The notes: generated by a model from the letters alone, not told the origin. A stretch of DNA of 64,000 bases from Bog-473 sp963743785 (GCA_963743785.1 CAVURD010000034.1:186001-250000); one strand, 5' to 3'. Counted from the first letter of the stretch, positions 19,851 to 30,819 are shown. Numbers and translations are program-made.

Positions 19851-22296
19851 TCACGGATTACCGCTCGGATTCGTCGGCCGAACCGTCGGACTCGGGACGT
19901 GAGCCAAGGAATTGGCGCCAGCTCGTCGTCGGCGCCTGACGAGGTCGACGACGAGAGCGGCCAATAGACCGACCGTTGCACAAGCAGCCAGGATGATTCC
20001 GGCCGTGAAACGTGCGGGCCAGTAGCGCAACACAACCATATGGCGTCCGGGCGGTACATCGACTTGGAGCATCACCCCAGCAAAGGGTCGAAGTGTGACC
20101 GATCGGCCGTCAATGGTGGCATGCCATCCCGGAACGTCGGTGAGGCGGAGGCGGAGCACTTGCGTAGCCGCCGTTTCGGTGACAAGTTTCCACGACGCTG
20201 GATCTGGATGGGTCACCGCAACCGGCGTACTCGGAGCCCCATTGGCGGGCTCTCCCCCGTCTGCTGTCAGAGGGGTGAGCGTGGCCACCGCAGCATTCGG
20301 TATGCGGTAGAGATTCTCATTTCCCAATGCCTTGTCGAACACACTGCCTTTCGGTCCCGGGATGCCGGCGCGTTCCAACACAAAGCTCACCCCGTACACC
20401 CGCGCGAGCTCAGCGGAGTTCACTCCTGGGCAATACACCGAGTCATTGGGGATACCCGCCGACGTGTGGGCAAGAGCGCTCCACGACGAGTAGTAGGCGC
20501 TGGGGATCATCGGGTCATACAAGGCCAGCTCCTGGACCCCGTAGGCAATCTGGGCGTTTTCGGGGTAGCCGAGGCCGGGAGGAAAAACGCACAATGGCGC
20601 CCCGAGACCTACGACAGACGACCCCACCGCGCTCTTCAGGGCAACTTCGGCCGGCGTAGGGCCGAACGGCGTCGAGCTCGACGTCCACAACGGTGCTCCG
20701 GCCGCCACGAGAAACGCCGTCTCGCATGCGAACAGTGACAGCGCGGCCAATCGGCCAATGCCGAACCGCGACGACTCCTTGCCGTGCCCGCGTTCGCCAG
20801 ACCGCCGATGCGCCCAGGCGAGGGCCCCAACCGCCAACAACCCCAACGCAGCTTCGACGGCGGGCCAAACAAAGCTCTGGCTCGAATGGAGGATTCATCT
20901 ACTGGAAGGTGTCCCCGGCCGAATAGCCACAGCGTTACCAGCACAATGGCGGCCACCGCGAATCCACCACCTGCCCAGCGGCGCACGGCCCGCTGGTCGT
21001 GGGCGCGCACAAGGGAGTCCATTCCGACGCCTGCCAGCGCAGCGATGCCAAAGGTCAGAGGTATGTTGCTCTCTGCCACAACAGCGTACCGACCAGCGGC
21101 AGCCGCCCCAATACCCCCACGACAGGAGGGACGAAGGCGATCACACCCATGACAACGGTCAGCACAGCGAAACCAACCACTTCGGGCCGACCTCGGCCAA
21201 CCGCTACCGCCATGACGGCCAGAACAAGCGCTATCACACCAACGTAGGCAGCCGTCTCCGAATACCCGCCGACGTAACCGAACCAATGGCTCCCCGCAAT
21301 GGGCAGTCCATCGAATCCCTGGAAGAGGAGGTGAATCAGATTGTGCAGCGGGAGAGCAGGATTCCCCTTCAGAATCTCAGCGGGATCACCCCCTGGAACG
21401 GCGCGCTGGGAACCCGAAACCACCTGAAGACCGGGAAGCAAGAGCGGAGCACCGAGTGCCACTCCCGCACCCACGCCAATACACAGGTCGAGGACTGGCC
21501 CACGGATCGGCCCCGAGCCACCCAAAACTGGAGCCCGCTGTACGAGGAAGACGACGAGGAACGCCAGAAGTGCGAGACCATCAAGCGAAAGAATCTCCGC
21601 CTGGCCCGCGTAGATCGTGGCCGCGATGACTACGGCGAAGAAAGCGATGAGGCGGAAGTTGTGTTTGGAACGAACGACGAGGAGAGCCGCGGCGAAGAGC
21701 CAGCCCGACCACGAAAGCACTGCCGCGTGCGGCCAACCAAGCCATCCGAGCATTGGGCCGCTCAGTTCGAATACCGTGCCGGCGAAAACGCAGGCCAATG
21801 TGCCCAAGCGCATCACCCGACCGAGGACGTACATCCCAGTCCCAGCAATGACCAACGTGACAATCACTTGGACGGTGAACGCGAGATGGAGTGGGAATGC
21901 GTAGCCAATCAGAGATGGCACGCTGAAGGCCGCCGTCTGCCAGTTGAAGGCCAGCGGCATACCCAAACCTTCATATGGATTCCACAACGGCAGTTGACCG
22001 TGGTGCACCTGCGTCCAAGCCAGTGTCGCCCAGGGGATGATTTGATCGGATTGGTCGCCGGCCTGCAGGTTGTGAACGACCACTCCGTGCTGTTGCAACA
22101 CGCCAAATTGAGACAGCAGGTCGAAGGACCCGAAGGAAGAGCCGTGCGCCAGGACGGGAACGAGCACGGCCACCGCGGCGACAGCCAGCCATGTCACAGC
22201 CAACACGTGCAACCAGACAACCGGGAGAGCGCGATGGACTAGTGGAGGGGATTGCTTCGCAAGCCCCCCTACTTTCGTTGGTTCCCCGTCATTCAA
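19851..22296 (-). CDS. YfhO-family membrane protein (copy 3), two frameshifts
   Basis: The N-terminal portion from the ATG at 22296 carries FDLLSQFGVLQQHG, WTQVHHGQLPLWNP and a series of helices. Translation then breaks at GG 21060-21061: one added base gives RATYPLTFGIAALAGVGMD, aligning with RAFMPMAFGLSVLAGIGLD of copy 2. It breaks again at AAA 20871-20873, where one added base gives RAFVWPAVEAALGLL, aligning with ASFLWPVLCVVVGL. The C-terminal domain has LRLTDVPGWHATIDG and HMVVLRYWP, and the stop is at 19851. Both repairs are single bases in short homopolymers, arguing for assembly error. It lies head-to-tail with copy 4, 296 bases apart, suggesting tandem duplication. Confidence 0.85.
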
Positions 22297-22592
22297 GCCC
22301 GGTTCCTCCCCGCGCCGTTGGCGGTGGCAGGAGTATAACCAACGGGGTTGCGATGACCGGTTCGCGGACAGCGTACGTCCAGAATCCGCACTGATAGCGA
22401 AACACGCCGTCGCGAACTGGCGCAGACAGAGTTGGCGAGCGGCAGCTCAAGGAAAGGCCCGTCATGTGAGCCGCCGTCCTCGAAACGCAGCTGGCAAGAA
22501 GGCAGTCAAACCAGCCGGAGTTCGGAGGAGAGGCCACATGACGGTACGCATCAATCATCGCGTGAACCGGCGATCCATGGATCCCACCACAT
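22297..22592. other. Intergenic between YfhO copies 3 and 4
   Basis: These 296 bases contain only short chance frames. No clear promoter or terminator is visible, so copies 3 and 4 may be co-transcribed. Confidence 0.4.
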
Positions 22593-25046
22593 TCAGCGTT
22601 CCAACGTTGGATTATGGCGCCGTGAGCGGGCCATCACTAATGCCACCAGGAGCACAATTGCACAACTTCCGGACAAGATAAGGCCTACGGTAAAGAGTGT
22701 TGGCCAGTAACTCACCTCGATGACGTGATGCCCGGGCGGAATGCGAAGTTGCATCATCACACCCCCAAACGGTTCCAGCGACACAGAGTGCCCGTCGATT
22801 GTGGCATGCCATCCTGGTTCACCGGTAAGCCGCAATCGCAGGACCTGGCTGCGTTGACTGACCGTGGTGATCCTCCACAAAGAGGGAGAGCGATGGTCCA
22901 CGGCAAGCGGGGTGCCCACAGCGTCGACCGGGGGGAGGCTGCCGTTCGGCGTAACGGGGGTCAGGGTGGCCTCCCCGGAGTCGGGGATTCGATAGAGATC
23001 TTCATTCCCGACAGTCCGATCGAAGACCACGCCCGTCGGACCCGCGGCTCCTTTCGGCTCCAGTACGAACTGGACTCCGAATCGACGAGCCTGCGAAGCG
23101 GTCGACAGCACGGGACAGAACGAGTTGTAGATGGGGACTCCGGGCGAACTTCGGCTTACTTCAGCCCAAGATTGAAAGTATGCGTGCGGCAGGATGGGAT
23201 CGTAGAAGTCGAACTGATGGATTCCGAACAGGCTGTTGGCCTCCGGGAGGATACCCAGAGGTGTCACTGCAGGTCCATCAAAACATGTGAAGGCACCGAA
23301 GCCGACCCTCGAATCGCCAACGCTACGAATGAGAGAGGACACCGCGGCATTGGGGCTGGCGCCTTGGGCGCTCGACGGCCACAGCTGTGCACCCGAGGCC
23401 ACAAGAAATGCAGTCTCGAGGAGCAACAGAAGTCCGCCAGTGACCTGCCCTGGGGATGGCATGCGGAATCGCTGGCGTGGATCGACATTCGGCGTGTCAG
23501 TACTTTCACGATTTACCGCTTCGGTCGCGCCGCGCTCCGCCCCGGCGGGCAAATATGGCGGAGGACTTCGTTTTGAGGTCCACACAGCGAGGACACCCAC
23601 AAAGGCCAGAGCCAGTCCGGCACTGGCCAATGGCCAGATCAGGCTGTCCCTACGAAGCCTGGCATCAATCGGGGGAAGGCCGGAAGTTCCAGCCAACCAG
23701 ACCACCAGAAGCAATATGAGGGCACAGATGAAGGTGCCGGCAAGCAACAGCTGAGTCGACCGCTTCGAGCCGTCGCGAACCAGGGCGTCCATGCCCACGC
23801 CGGCCAGAATCGCCACACCCAGACTGAGTGGCATGAGAGCGCGGTGCCAGTCGATGGTCTGGACCAGCGGTAGATGGAGGAAGACGGTCTGGATCGGAGG
23901 CGCGAACACGATTGCCAACGTCACGACGGTGAGGGCCATAAAGGATAGGACTTCAGGTCGACGCCAACCCCGAATTACCCCCAATACGGCCAACGCGATC
24001 CCGACAGTGCCTAGATATGCCGCCGTGTCGAAGTAAACGGCATCTCCAAAGACTTGGCTTCCCGCAATCGGCAGACCGTTGTACCCCTGCACCAGGAGAT
24101 GGATGAGATCGTGAGGAGGAAGTGACTTGCCCACTTCTGTATGTGAGAGCAGTGCTCCGCTATTCCGCGTCGATCTGGCCAGTACCTGCAGGCCCGGCAG
24201 CAGGAGAGGACTGCCCAGCGCAGCTCCAGCCACCACCGCGACGGACAAGTCGACGACCGGACCGAGGGAACATCGCAGATTGTGCGCTGCTCGCATCTTC
24301 ATGATCAACATGGTCGAAGCGACCACGATGGCGGACACCAGAAGGATCGTCAGTATCTCCGGCTGGCCGGACAACACTGCCAAGGCGAATACAACGGCGA
24401 ATGCGACGACATTGCGAGTGCGATGGTGACCCCCACGAACGATCAGGATGGTTGCCGCGAGCAGCCATCCAGCCCAAGACATGACCGCTGCATGAGGCCA
24501 GCCCAACCAACCCGTGAATGAACCGCTGAGTTCATAGACGGTTCCGGCCGTTGCGCAGCCGATCACTCCGAGATGAAGAACGCGGGCAAGCACGTATGCA
24601 CCCGTTCCCGCTATGAGCAAAGTCGCAATGATTTGCGCTGTGTAAGCAAGATGCAGTGGGAAGGCATAGCTAATCACGGTTGGCAAACTGAACACACCGG
24701 ACTGCCAGTTGAATGCCAGCGGGAGACCGAGGCCATTGAAGGGATTCCACAGTGGTATGTGCCCGGCATGAACTTGTGTCCAGGCCAGTGTCGACCACGG
24801 GATCATCTCGCTTATCTGGTCGCCGCTTGCCGAATTTCGAACTGTCACTCCCGAGGCTCGGGTCAAACCGGACTGGGAGAGGATGTCGTACGGTCCCAAC
24901 GAGAGCCCGTGATGCAAGGCCGGAAGAAGCACCACAATTGCCGCTCCGATGACCCATGCAAGTCCGATCAGATGGGGTACCACGCCGGATCGAAACCCGC
25001 CCACCGCCGGATCCCCCTCGGGGCCTCCCTTCTCATGAGTGTTCAT
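22593..25046 (-). CDS. YfhO-family polytopic membrane protein (copy 4, intact)
   Basis: The protein has 817 residues, the longest of the four copies and undisturbed. It begins with a Gly-rich polar tail, then the first helix, GPYDILSQSGL and WTQVHAGHIPLWNPFNGLG (here HAGHIP replaces HHGQLP). About twelve helices follow. The extracytoplasmic C-terminal domain includes LRLTGEPGWHATIDG and VIEVSYWPT, then a last helix and a basic tail. An extra polar insert near residue 490-520 (ERGATEAVNRESTDT) separates the helical core from the C-terminal domain and is shorter or absent in the other copies. The likely role is transfer of a sugar from a lipid carrier onto a surface glycan, as inferred for the family. 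Start is the ATG at 25046 without a strong ribosome-binding site. Confidence 0.85.
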   Translation of the reverse strand: MNTHEKGGPEGDPAVGGFRSGVVPHLIGLAWVIGAAIVVLLPALHHGLSLGPYDILSQSGLTRASGVTVRNSASGDQISEMIPWSTLAWTQVHAGHIPLWNPFNGLGLPLAFNWQSGVFSLPTVISYAFPLHLAYTAQIIATLLIAGTGAYVLARVLHLGVIGCATAGTVYELSGSFTGWLGWPHAAVMSWAGWLLAATILIVRGGHHRTRNVVAFAVVFALAVLSGQPEILTILLVSAIVVASTMLIMKMRAAHNLRCSLGPVVDLSVAVVAGAALGSPLLLPGLQVLARSTRNSGALLSHTEVGKSLPPHDLIHLLVQGYNGLPIAGSQVFGDAVYFDTAAYLGTVGIALAVLGVIRGWRRPEVLSFMALTVVTLAIVFAPPIQTVFLHLPLVQTIDWHRALMPLSLGVAILAGVGMDALVRDGSKRSTQLLLAGTFICALILLLVVWLAGTSGLPPIDARLRRDSLIWPLASAGLALAFVGVLAVWTSKRSPPPYLPAGAERGATEAVNRESTDTPNVDPRQRFRMPSPGQVTGGLLLLLETAFLVASGAQLWPSSAQGASPNAAVSSLIRSVGDSRVGFGAFTCFDGPAVTPLGILPEANSLFGIHQFDFYDPILPHAYFQSWAEVSRSSPGVPIYNSFCPVLSTASQARRFGVQFVLEPKGAAGPTGVVFDRTVGNEDLYRIPDSGEATLTPVTPNGSLPPVDAVGTPLAVDHRSPSLWRITTVSQRSQVLRLRLTGEPGWHATIDGHSVSLEPFGGVMMQLRIPPGHHVIEVSYWPTLFTVGLILSGSCAIVLLVALVMARSRRHNPTLER

Positions 25047-25677
25047 GAACCGTAACCGTCATCCTCGATTGATCTCGAAGTAAGAAAGCAATAGGAGTCA
25101 GACATGGACACATCCGGTACCTGTAGGCGAACGGGAACTCTATCTAGCTCCGAATCGCTACCCCAATCGGTCACGGATCGATCGTGCAAATGGCGCCAGG
25201 CCCGCCATCGGCGTCAAGACAGGCCGCTACAACGAGGGCGCCATTTGTTCAAATTTCGGAAAGGTCGGTCGATCACGTCGAACTCGGAGCTCCTGCGATC
25301 AGCAGTCCGTTCGAAGCAGTGACCCGCAACCCGCTGATTGCCGTACCGGCCAGCTGAATAGTGCAAATCATCCGCCACCAGGGGCCAGATTTAGTGCCCG
25401 CCCCCGGCAAGGAGTGGTCACTGTCAAGCTTGGATCGGTAGGAGCCGACCAGTGAGCGCTTCGGATGAAGCTTGCCGAGCCAACCCGGGGCCACCCCAAC
25501 GCTGGGTTTCGCCAATGGATGCCATGGATGAGGATTCGGGTCCACCCTTCAAAATCAACCTCGCAATGGTGCCCAACCACATGTGATAACGGGCCGGGCA
25601 GGTGGAGCAATTGTGCGCCGCCGGTCAACTACGTCCTCCATGCCGTCCGATTCATGAACACACGGCTGTGAAGCGAG
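25047..25677. other. Intergenic, 631 bp
   Basis: This is among the longest gene-poor gaps in the window. Frames of 80-90 codons on the minus strand (25273-25628) show no recognised domain and overlap each other, so I do not call them. An 11-base inverted repeat at 25187-25247 is the only structured element. Confidence 0.45.
25187..25247. repeat. 11-bp perfect inverted repeat
   Basis: CAAATGGCGCC at 25187-25197 is matched by its reverse complement GGCGCCATTTG at 25237-25247, with 39 bases between. It sits about 140 bases upstream of the YfhO copy 4 start. It could be a paired operator or a hairpin in the leader RNA; no T-run follows, so a terminator is unlikely. Confidence 0.5.
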
Positions 25678-26961
25678 CTAAGTCGACGAGCCATCAATGG
25701 AACCGAGGGGTCTCGATTTCGCGAGCTTCCCGGGGGTGATGTCGGTGTCAACGGCCGTGGAGCTTGGTTGGATTCCACTTCGTTCGGATTCGGAGACGGG
25801 ATCGACAGTATCTGGCTTCGCATAGCGTTTTGCCTCAAGTTTCTTGCTCCAATGCATCAACGGCTTCTCAAGGAGGAACCACGACAGGAGGGTCAGAGTC
25901 AGGGTGACTCCCAGTGCCACGATCACTCGCACGACGTAGTTCCAATGCGGACCGAAATAGTGAACGGCGAAGAACACCGGGAGGTGCCACAGGTAGAACG
26001 CATAGGACACCAAACCGAGAGCGACAAAGGGTTTGAGTTCGAAGAGATGCCGGCCCGCCCACCGACCGTCGAGGATCGCCAAGAGGAGCACGGCGCAGGA
26101 CAAATCGATCCCGATGAATCCGCCCCAGTAGACAAAGCGTCCGTACTGGGTGGCGATAGGTAGGCACGCCAGCAGGAAAGCCGCTGCGATCCAAGCGGCA
26201 ATACGGACCCCTTTCTTCGGTTCCTTACCACGGATCCAGATATGCGCGAGTAAAGCTCCCCAAAGGATCGAGTCAGCGCGTGTGTCCGTGCGATAAAAAA
26301 TCGACCACCATCTTCCCGTATCTTGATACAAAATAAATCGGTGAACAGCTACGAGTATGATCAACGAAAGCAGAACGATGACTACTGTTCGTAGCCGAGC
26401 GCGAATAGTCAGCAGGACGATGGTGGCCCATGGCCAAACCAGGTAGAACTGCTCTTCGAACGATAATGACCATAAATGCTGGAATCCATTGGCTAGCTTC
26501 GGTGCAAACGGGCCGGCGGCGGAGGCGGAGTAGTAGTTCGAGTAGTAGAAGACAACGGACAAGATAGATGGAACTTCAGTTTTGCCCCATTGATGAGTGA
26601 CATACATAAACAATGATGTGGCAACAACTACGACGTAGAGCGCCGGTAGTAATCGGAGTACCCTGCGACGATAGAAGGGCCCTATCCCGATTCGACCCCT
26701 TTTTGCTTGCTCTCTGAGTAGCAACGCGGTGATGAGGAATCCACTGAGTACGAAGAAGGAATCGAGGGAAACAGTAGCCCCGGGTATCACGAGGAGCGTA
26801 GGAATCGGCAGGAACACGTCCATATGCGCAACAACGACGATGAGCACGGCAACACCCCGGAGGCCGTTAAAGGCACGAACCTCACCAAAGGAGCGAGACG
26901 GTACTGGAGTTGCGTGATCCTTTGTGTGATCTGATCGATCGGAGCTCGAGACCTGTCCCAT
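25678..26961 (-). CDS. Acyltransferase family 3 (OafA-like), intact
   Basis: This is a 427-residue membrane O-acyltransferase. Motifs in order: FNGLRGVAVLIVVVAHMD with the helix-1 histidine, FFVLSGFLITALL, FYRRRVLRLLPALY with the arginine cluster typical of the family, HLWSLSFEEQFYLVWPW, DTRADSILWGALLAH, and a closing LEKPLMHW. About ten helices are visible, with polar N- and C-terminal tails. It is the most canonical of the four acyltransferases here and would modify a surface glycan or its lipid-linked precursor. Start is the ATG at 26961 (MGQVSSSDRS). The gene has its own flanking gaps of 631 and 461 bases, so it is probably transcribed alone. The acceptor is unknown. Confidence 0.92.
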   Translation of the reverse strand: MGQVSSSDRSDHTKDHATPVPSRSFGEVRAFNGLRGVAVLIVVVAHMDVFLPIPTLLVIPGATVSLDSFFVLSGFLITALLLREQAKRGRIGIGPFYRRRVLRLLPALYVVVVATSLFMYVTHQWGKTEVPSILSVVFYYSNYYSASAAGPFAPKLANGFQHLWSLSFEEQFYLVWPWATIVLLTIRARLRTVVIVLLSLIILVAVHRFILYQDTGRWWSIFYRTDTRADSILWGALLAHIWIRGKEPKKGVRIAAWIAAAFLLACLPIATQYGRFVYWGGFIGIDLSCAVLLLAILDGRWAGRHLFELKPFVALGLVSYAFYLWHLPVFFAVHYFGPHWNYVVRVIVALGVTLTLTLLSWFLLEKPLMHWSKKLEAKRYAKPDTVDPVSESERSGIQPSSTAVDTDITPGKLAKSRPLGSIDGSST

Positions 26962-27422
26962 GGCCTTTCTTTTCTCGGAGCCGCAGAGCGCATCTCGCCG
27001 TGAGCGAAAACCCTACAGCGGAACTCCACAGCCGGGGCAACCGGGCACCATATCGTTGGGACGGCTACCTAAGGGACTTGACCTGCGGATTCGACACGCC
27101 ACGCCACCAAATTACTGGCACATTGAACAAAGAGTGGCCGAGTAGGACAAGCGGCGTCGATGGCGCTGTACTAACCAGCAGAGACAGGTCACGAGACCCT
27201 TGGTTCCGTGACAATTTCACAGGCAACGAGCTCGGCATTTGGTTTAGTCGATGCCGTTGCGTTCACTCGTCTGGGTGCCGATCCGAGCGCCGATCCGCGT
27301 TGACCGGGCGAGTCATCTGCCCGGGATGGCTCGGCGTCACGGCTCAGGGAACTGATGCTCGCCTCGGACCGCCCAAGTGCATGTACGGGAAACACCGAAA
27401 AGGATCGTGGCAGAACGATGAA
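26962..27422. other. Intergenic, 461 bp
   Basis: No supported gene. A plus-strand frame here has no domain. It should hold the promoter of the acyltransferase to its left. Confidence 0.4.
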
Positions 27423-28873
27423 TTAGAGTCCGCCAAGCGGGATGAGGAATCGTGCCAGCACGTAAAGGTCGAGCACCAGAAAGACAGCCGGCCAGACAAC
27501 GACGCCGGCGAGTTCTAAACGGGGGTTGAACTTACCGACAAGTCGCACGCTGCCGATAACCAGAACGATGCCTAGCGCCGATAGGCAGACGAAGGCCAAC
27601 CGAGCATCGCCAATCGAAGTTGTCTTGATATGGATGACTTCGGCCGCGAGGGCCCCCGAGATGCTGCCGAGCAACGCTAGACCGGACAGCCTTTGCATCC
27701 GTGACGAATGCCAGTGTGGACTTACGAGGAGGACCCAAGTACCTACGGCCAAGCACAGGAGTCCGAGAACAGCCAGGACGTCGTTAGTCCACATCGGCAA
27801 CATAAGGAAGATCTGCGCATACCACGTGGTTTCCAAGAGTACATGCGGGAGCTGCGCAAAGAAGATATGCGTACTCCAGGGAATTGGATGGGCAAAGAAC
27901 CCCCCGAGGGATTTCTCGCTTGCTTTGGTGGCAAGGAACTGGCCGTAGAGAGACTTGTTCCTGATAAACCACCAGCCGGACGCGGCCACGAAGCTCACGA
28001 CAGCGATCGCCCCGTCCACCATCAGTCGCAGATCTACTGCCAGACGAGGAGTGCTGCCGCTGCGGGTGTTGACAAATGATGGGCTCAAGACCGGATGCGT
28101 CACCTTGACCGAAGGTATGAGAGCAAGCAGGAGCAGAATGACTGCGAGGGGGAGACTGGTGAATTTTGTGGTAGCCGCGGCTCCAAGCGTAAGACCCATG
28201 CAAGCAAAATAGATTCGCCGGTGCCCGAGACGTTCCTCAACACGGGCGCGTTCCGAGAGGAGGAATAACAACAGCGCCAAGGCGCAGAGTGGAATAGCCA
28301 GCACGCGTCATTAGTTACGTTCGACGACACGGCAAGTTCCCTTGGGAGCAAGGCGACAAAAAGAGCTGCACAGAGAGCCATCGGTTCGCGCAGTCCGACC
28401 ACTTTGGCGCTGGCGTAGGTCAGGAGTACAGTCCCTAGCCCAAGTAAGATTGAAAGTAACCTCAGCTCATGTAGGTATATTGCGTCCTGACGTTGCACCG
28501 AGTTGTAGTCATGGTTGAGCAAGAGCCTGTTCGGACCCACGGGTTTCGCCAGGACAATATGTGGAGTAAACGCGGGGATTCCTAGAAGGTGCTGCCAACC
28601 TGCCGCGACAAGATAGTAGAGGGCGGGTTCTTGGGATTCTGCGCTGATGGCGATATTGATAGGAGGTATCGAATCGTGCCGCACGATGTACTCGACGTAT
28701 TCGGTGTGTGCTCCCTCGTCGTTGCCTTCGTAGGCCCGAGTCAAAAAACTGAAGGTCAAGGCCAAAGGAAGATACGCTACGACGAGAATCACGATCGAAA
28801 TGCGCGTCGTAAGGAACGGGAGGTGTGGCTCACTACGGGCCGCCGCCCGAAGTGAATCAGTCGAGGCCATCAT
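27423..28873 (-). CDS. GT-C/PMT-like polytopic glycosyltransferase, one frameshift
   Basis: The N-terminal portion from the ATG at 28873 has one helix, then YEGNDEGAHTEYVEYIVRH, the acidic first loop of PMT/ArnT/DUF2142-type enzymes where D-E is expected to be catalytic, then ESQEPALYYLVAAGW, matching the PPLYY element. Helices follow to SSNVTNDA, where the frame breaks near 28303. One added base gives NDALLAIPLCALALLLFLL, and the protein continues through LGAAATTKFTSLPLAVILL to the stop at 27423. Total about 483 residues and ten or more helices. It would transfer a sugar from a polyprenyl carrier on the outer side of the membrane. The substrate is not identifiable. Confidence 0.75.
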
Positions 28874-29044
28874 TCCCCAACCTTCCCTTTTCCAGCGTCC
28901 CCGAAATGTGCGCCACGCGCAGTACCGTTCCGGGAGGGTTGCGCTCCACCGCTCGCCATTCTCCTACGGGGTCGTGATTCGTCTGGAAGGGAACATTCAG
29001 TTCTCCTGCTACCCATCTCCGATCGCCCGCAGGAGCGATCACGA

Positions 29045-30070
29045 TCATATGGTTCCTTCGGCGACCGCCTTCTCGATCCACGGCACCACTTCCTGCAGGA
29101 TCTTCTCGAGGCCGGTGCTGGCCTCGAATCCCAGCAACCGCTTGGCCTTTTCGGTTGATGGGACGCGGCGATTCACGTCGTGGGGAAATGGTGGATCGGA
29201 GATCCATCGGAACGCGACTTCCGGACCCTTGATCTCAGTCCATATGGCTTTGGCCAATTCGAGAACTGTGGTTGACGCAGGTGTTGAGAGGTTGAAGTCT
29301 TCGTTGAGTGCCGCCGGGTGTTCCATTGCGATCGCTATTCCTTCTGCGAGATCGGCCCCGTAGGTGTAGTGACGGATTTGGCTTCCGTCGCCCAATATGT
29401 GCAGAGGGTCTTGACCTTTCAGTACCTTCTGCACAAGGTCGGGCACGACATGGCTCATGGCCAATCGGACATTGCCGCTGAGGATCTCGACATCTCCCAA
29501 CGCTCGCCGCTCGCCTATTCCCACGCAGTTGAATGGCCGAATGATCGTGAAAGGCAGCTCGTACTGATCGAACGCGGCGCGAGCAAAGTATTCAACGGCA
29601 AGCTTCTGGAATCCGTATGACGACACCGGTGGGGGCACTTCGTGTTCCTGACCTTCGTACGAAGGCCAGGTGTCCGCCGACTCAAAGACCATTGAAGAGC
29701 TGAGATAGGTCACCTTCTTCAGGCGGCCGCTCTCATGCGCCTTGATGGCAGCATCACACGAGGAAGCGATGATCCGTTCGTTGGTGGCCAACAGGTCGTA
29801 TGCGTAGGTATGAAAGTAGGAGATGCCGCCGATCATGGCCGCGCCGGCGACGAAGTGATCGCAATCGGCTAGCGCATTGACGATCACCTCGACGTCCCGT
29901 GCATCACCTTCTATGAATCGGTACTGGGGGTGGTCGTCGTATGAGCGTCGAATCGGCCCGTACTTCGAGTAGTTGTCCAACCCGACCACGCTATGTCCGC
30001 GATCGAGCAGTTCCTTCACGACGTACCCACCGATGAAGCCCGCGGACCCAGTGACGAGAACAGTGCTCAT
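29045..30070 (-). CDS. NAD-dependent nucleotide-sugar epimerase/dehydratase
   Basis: This is an intact 341-residue extended short-chain dehydrogenase. The Rossmann start VLVTGSAGFIGGYVVKEL binds NAD(P). The catalytic triad is visible as Ser in YLSSSMVF (about residue 120) and YGFQK (Tyr and Lys) after PPPVSS. RPFNCVGIGERRALG and a C-terminal SDPPFPHDVNRRVPSTEKA are typical of sugar-nucleotide substrate binding. The start ATG overlaps the stop of the GT2 gene by four bases (ATGA), so it is translationally coupled to the dehydrogenase-GT2 pair. With a nucleotide-sugar dehydrogenase upstream, a UDP-uronate or UDP-HexNAcA 4-epimerase is plausible. Decarboxylation or 4,6-dehydration cannot be ruled out from the sequence alone. 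Confidence 0.88.
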   Translation of the reverse strand: MSTVLVTGSAGFIGGYVVKELLDRGHSVVGLDNYSKYGPIRRSYDDHPQYRFIEGDARDVEVIVNALADCDHFVAGAAMIGGISYFHTYAYDLLATNERIIASSCDAAIKAHESGRLKKVTYLSSSMVFESADTWPSYEGQEHEVPPPVSSYGFQKLAVEYFARAAFDQYELPFTIIRPFNCVGIGERRALGDVEILSGNVRLAMSHVVPDLVQKVLKGQDPLHILGDGSQIRHYTYGADLAEGIAIAMEHPAALNEDFNLSTPASTTVLELAKAIWTEIKGPEVAFRWISDPPFPHDVNRRVPSTEKAKRLLGFEASTGLEKILQEVVPWIEKAVAEGTI

Positions 30071-30819
30071 TTGTGTCCGATCCGATCCAGATGCTTGACG
30101 AATGATCGTCGACCTCCAGACGCGGCCCGAAGGCGAATCGCCACCAGCGCAAGTAGTGCGGCAACCAGCGTTATGAGCTTGAAGTTTGACATCCCCTGAT
30201 GTCGTTCGAGCCAGATGGTCGGCAACTCGGCCACAGGAAGTCGAGCCCGTCGAGCCTTGGCTACCAATTCGATTCCGATTTCGAATCCGGCGCTTGAGGT
30301 GATGCCGACTCGACGGACGAAGTCAACATCGTAGGCCTTGAACGAGTTGGTGGCATCGTGCGTTCCGACGCGGGCGAAACTCCACAGGTGAAAGACCGGC
30401 CATCCGGGAAAGCAGACCCTTGAGGAATGGACCACCCACCTGTTGTCCACCACGCGAATAGCGGGAGGCAGCGGCGATGACTACTCCACGCTCGACCAAA
30501 CGCGCAAGTGAGTCGATCTGTTGAGGGTCATCGCAACCGTCGGCCATCGTCACAACGACGACTCCGCCCTCCGCACGCTCGAAGCCGTATCGAATGGCTT
30601 GCGCCGGTCCCGGTTCAACATCATTGACGACGACACGCACGCGAGAATCGGCGATTGCATACTTTTCGACGTAGGGCACCGTCGAATCATCGGGTGAATC
30701 CACTACGACGACGATTTCACACGGAAGTGTGACCGCCTCGGACAAGCGACCCAGAACGTCCTCAATTTCAGAGGTCCCTCGTTGTAGGCGGGAATGACAA
30801 TTGACACCCGCGCCTTCAC
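30067..30819 (-). CDS. Family 2 glycosyltransferase, two frameshifts
   Basis: The start is the GTG at 30819, overlapping the dehydrogenase stop in GTGA. The first residues VKARVSIVIPAYNEG are the GT2 nucleotide-binding entry. One missing base in CCC at 30776-30778 separates them from TSEIEDVLGRL. The body has EIVVVVDSPDDST and a DXD-like MADGCDDPQQ, followed by AAASRYSRGG. A second shift, an extra base in AAA at 30391-30393, leads into HLWSFARVGTHDATNSFKAY, matching the D-x-T-N-S-F-K element of dolichol-phosphate-mannose-synthase-like enzymes. A C-terminal helix (LVAALLALVAIRL) anchors it to the membrane. Length is about 250 residues, normal for the group. It likely transfers the sugar made by its two coupled neighbours. 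Confidence 0.8.

Noticed and set aside
20758..22242. 494-codon plus-strand open frame
   Set aside because: It is antisense to YfhO copy 3, is rich in Arg, Gln, His and Pro, and has no domain. High GC creates such frames opposite real genes.
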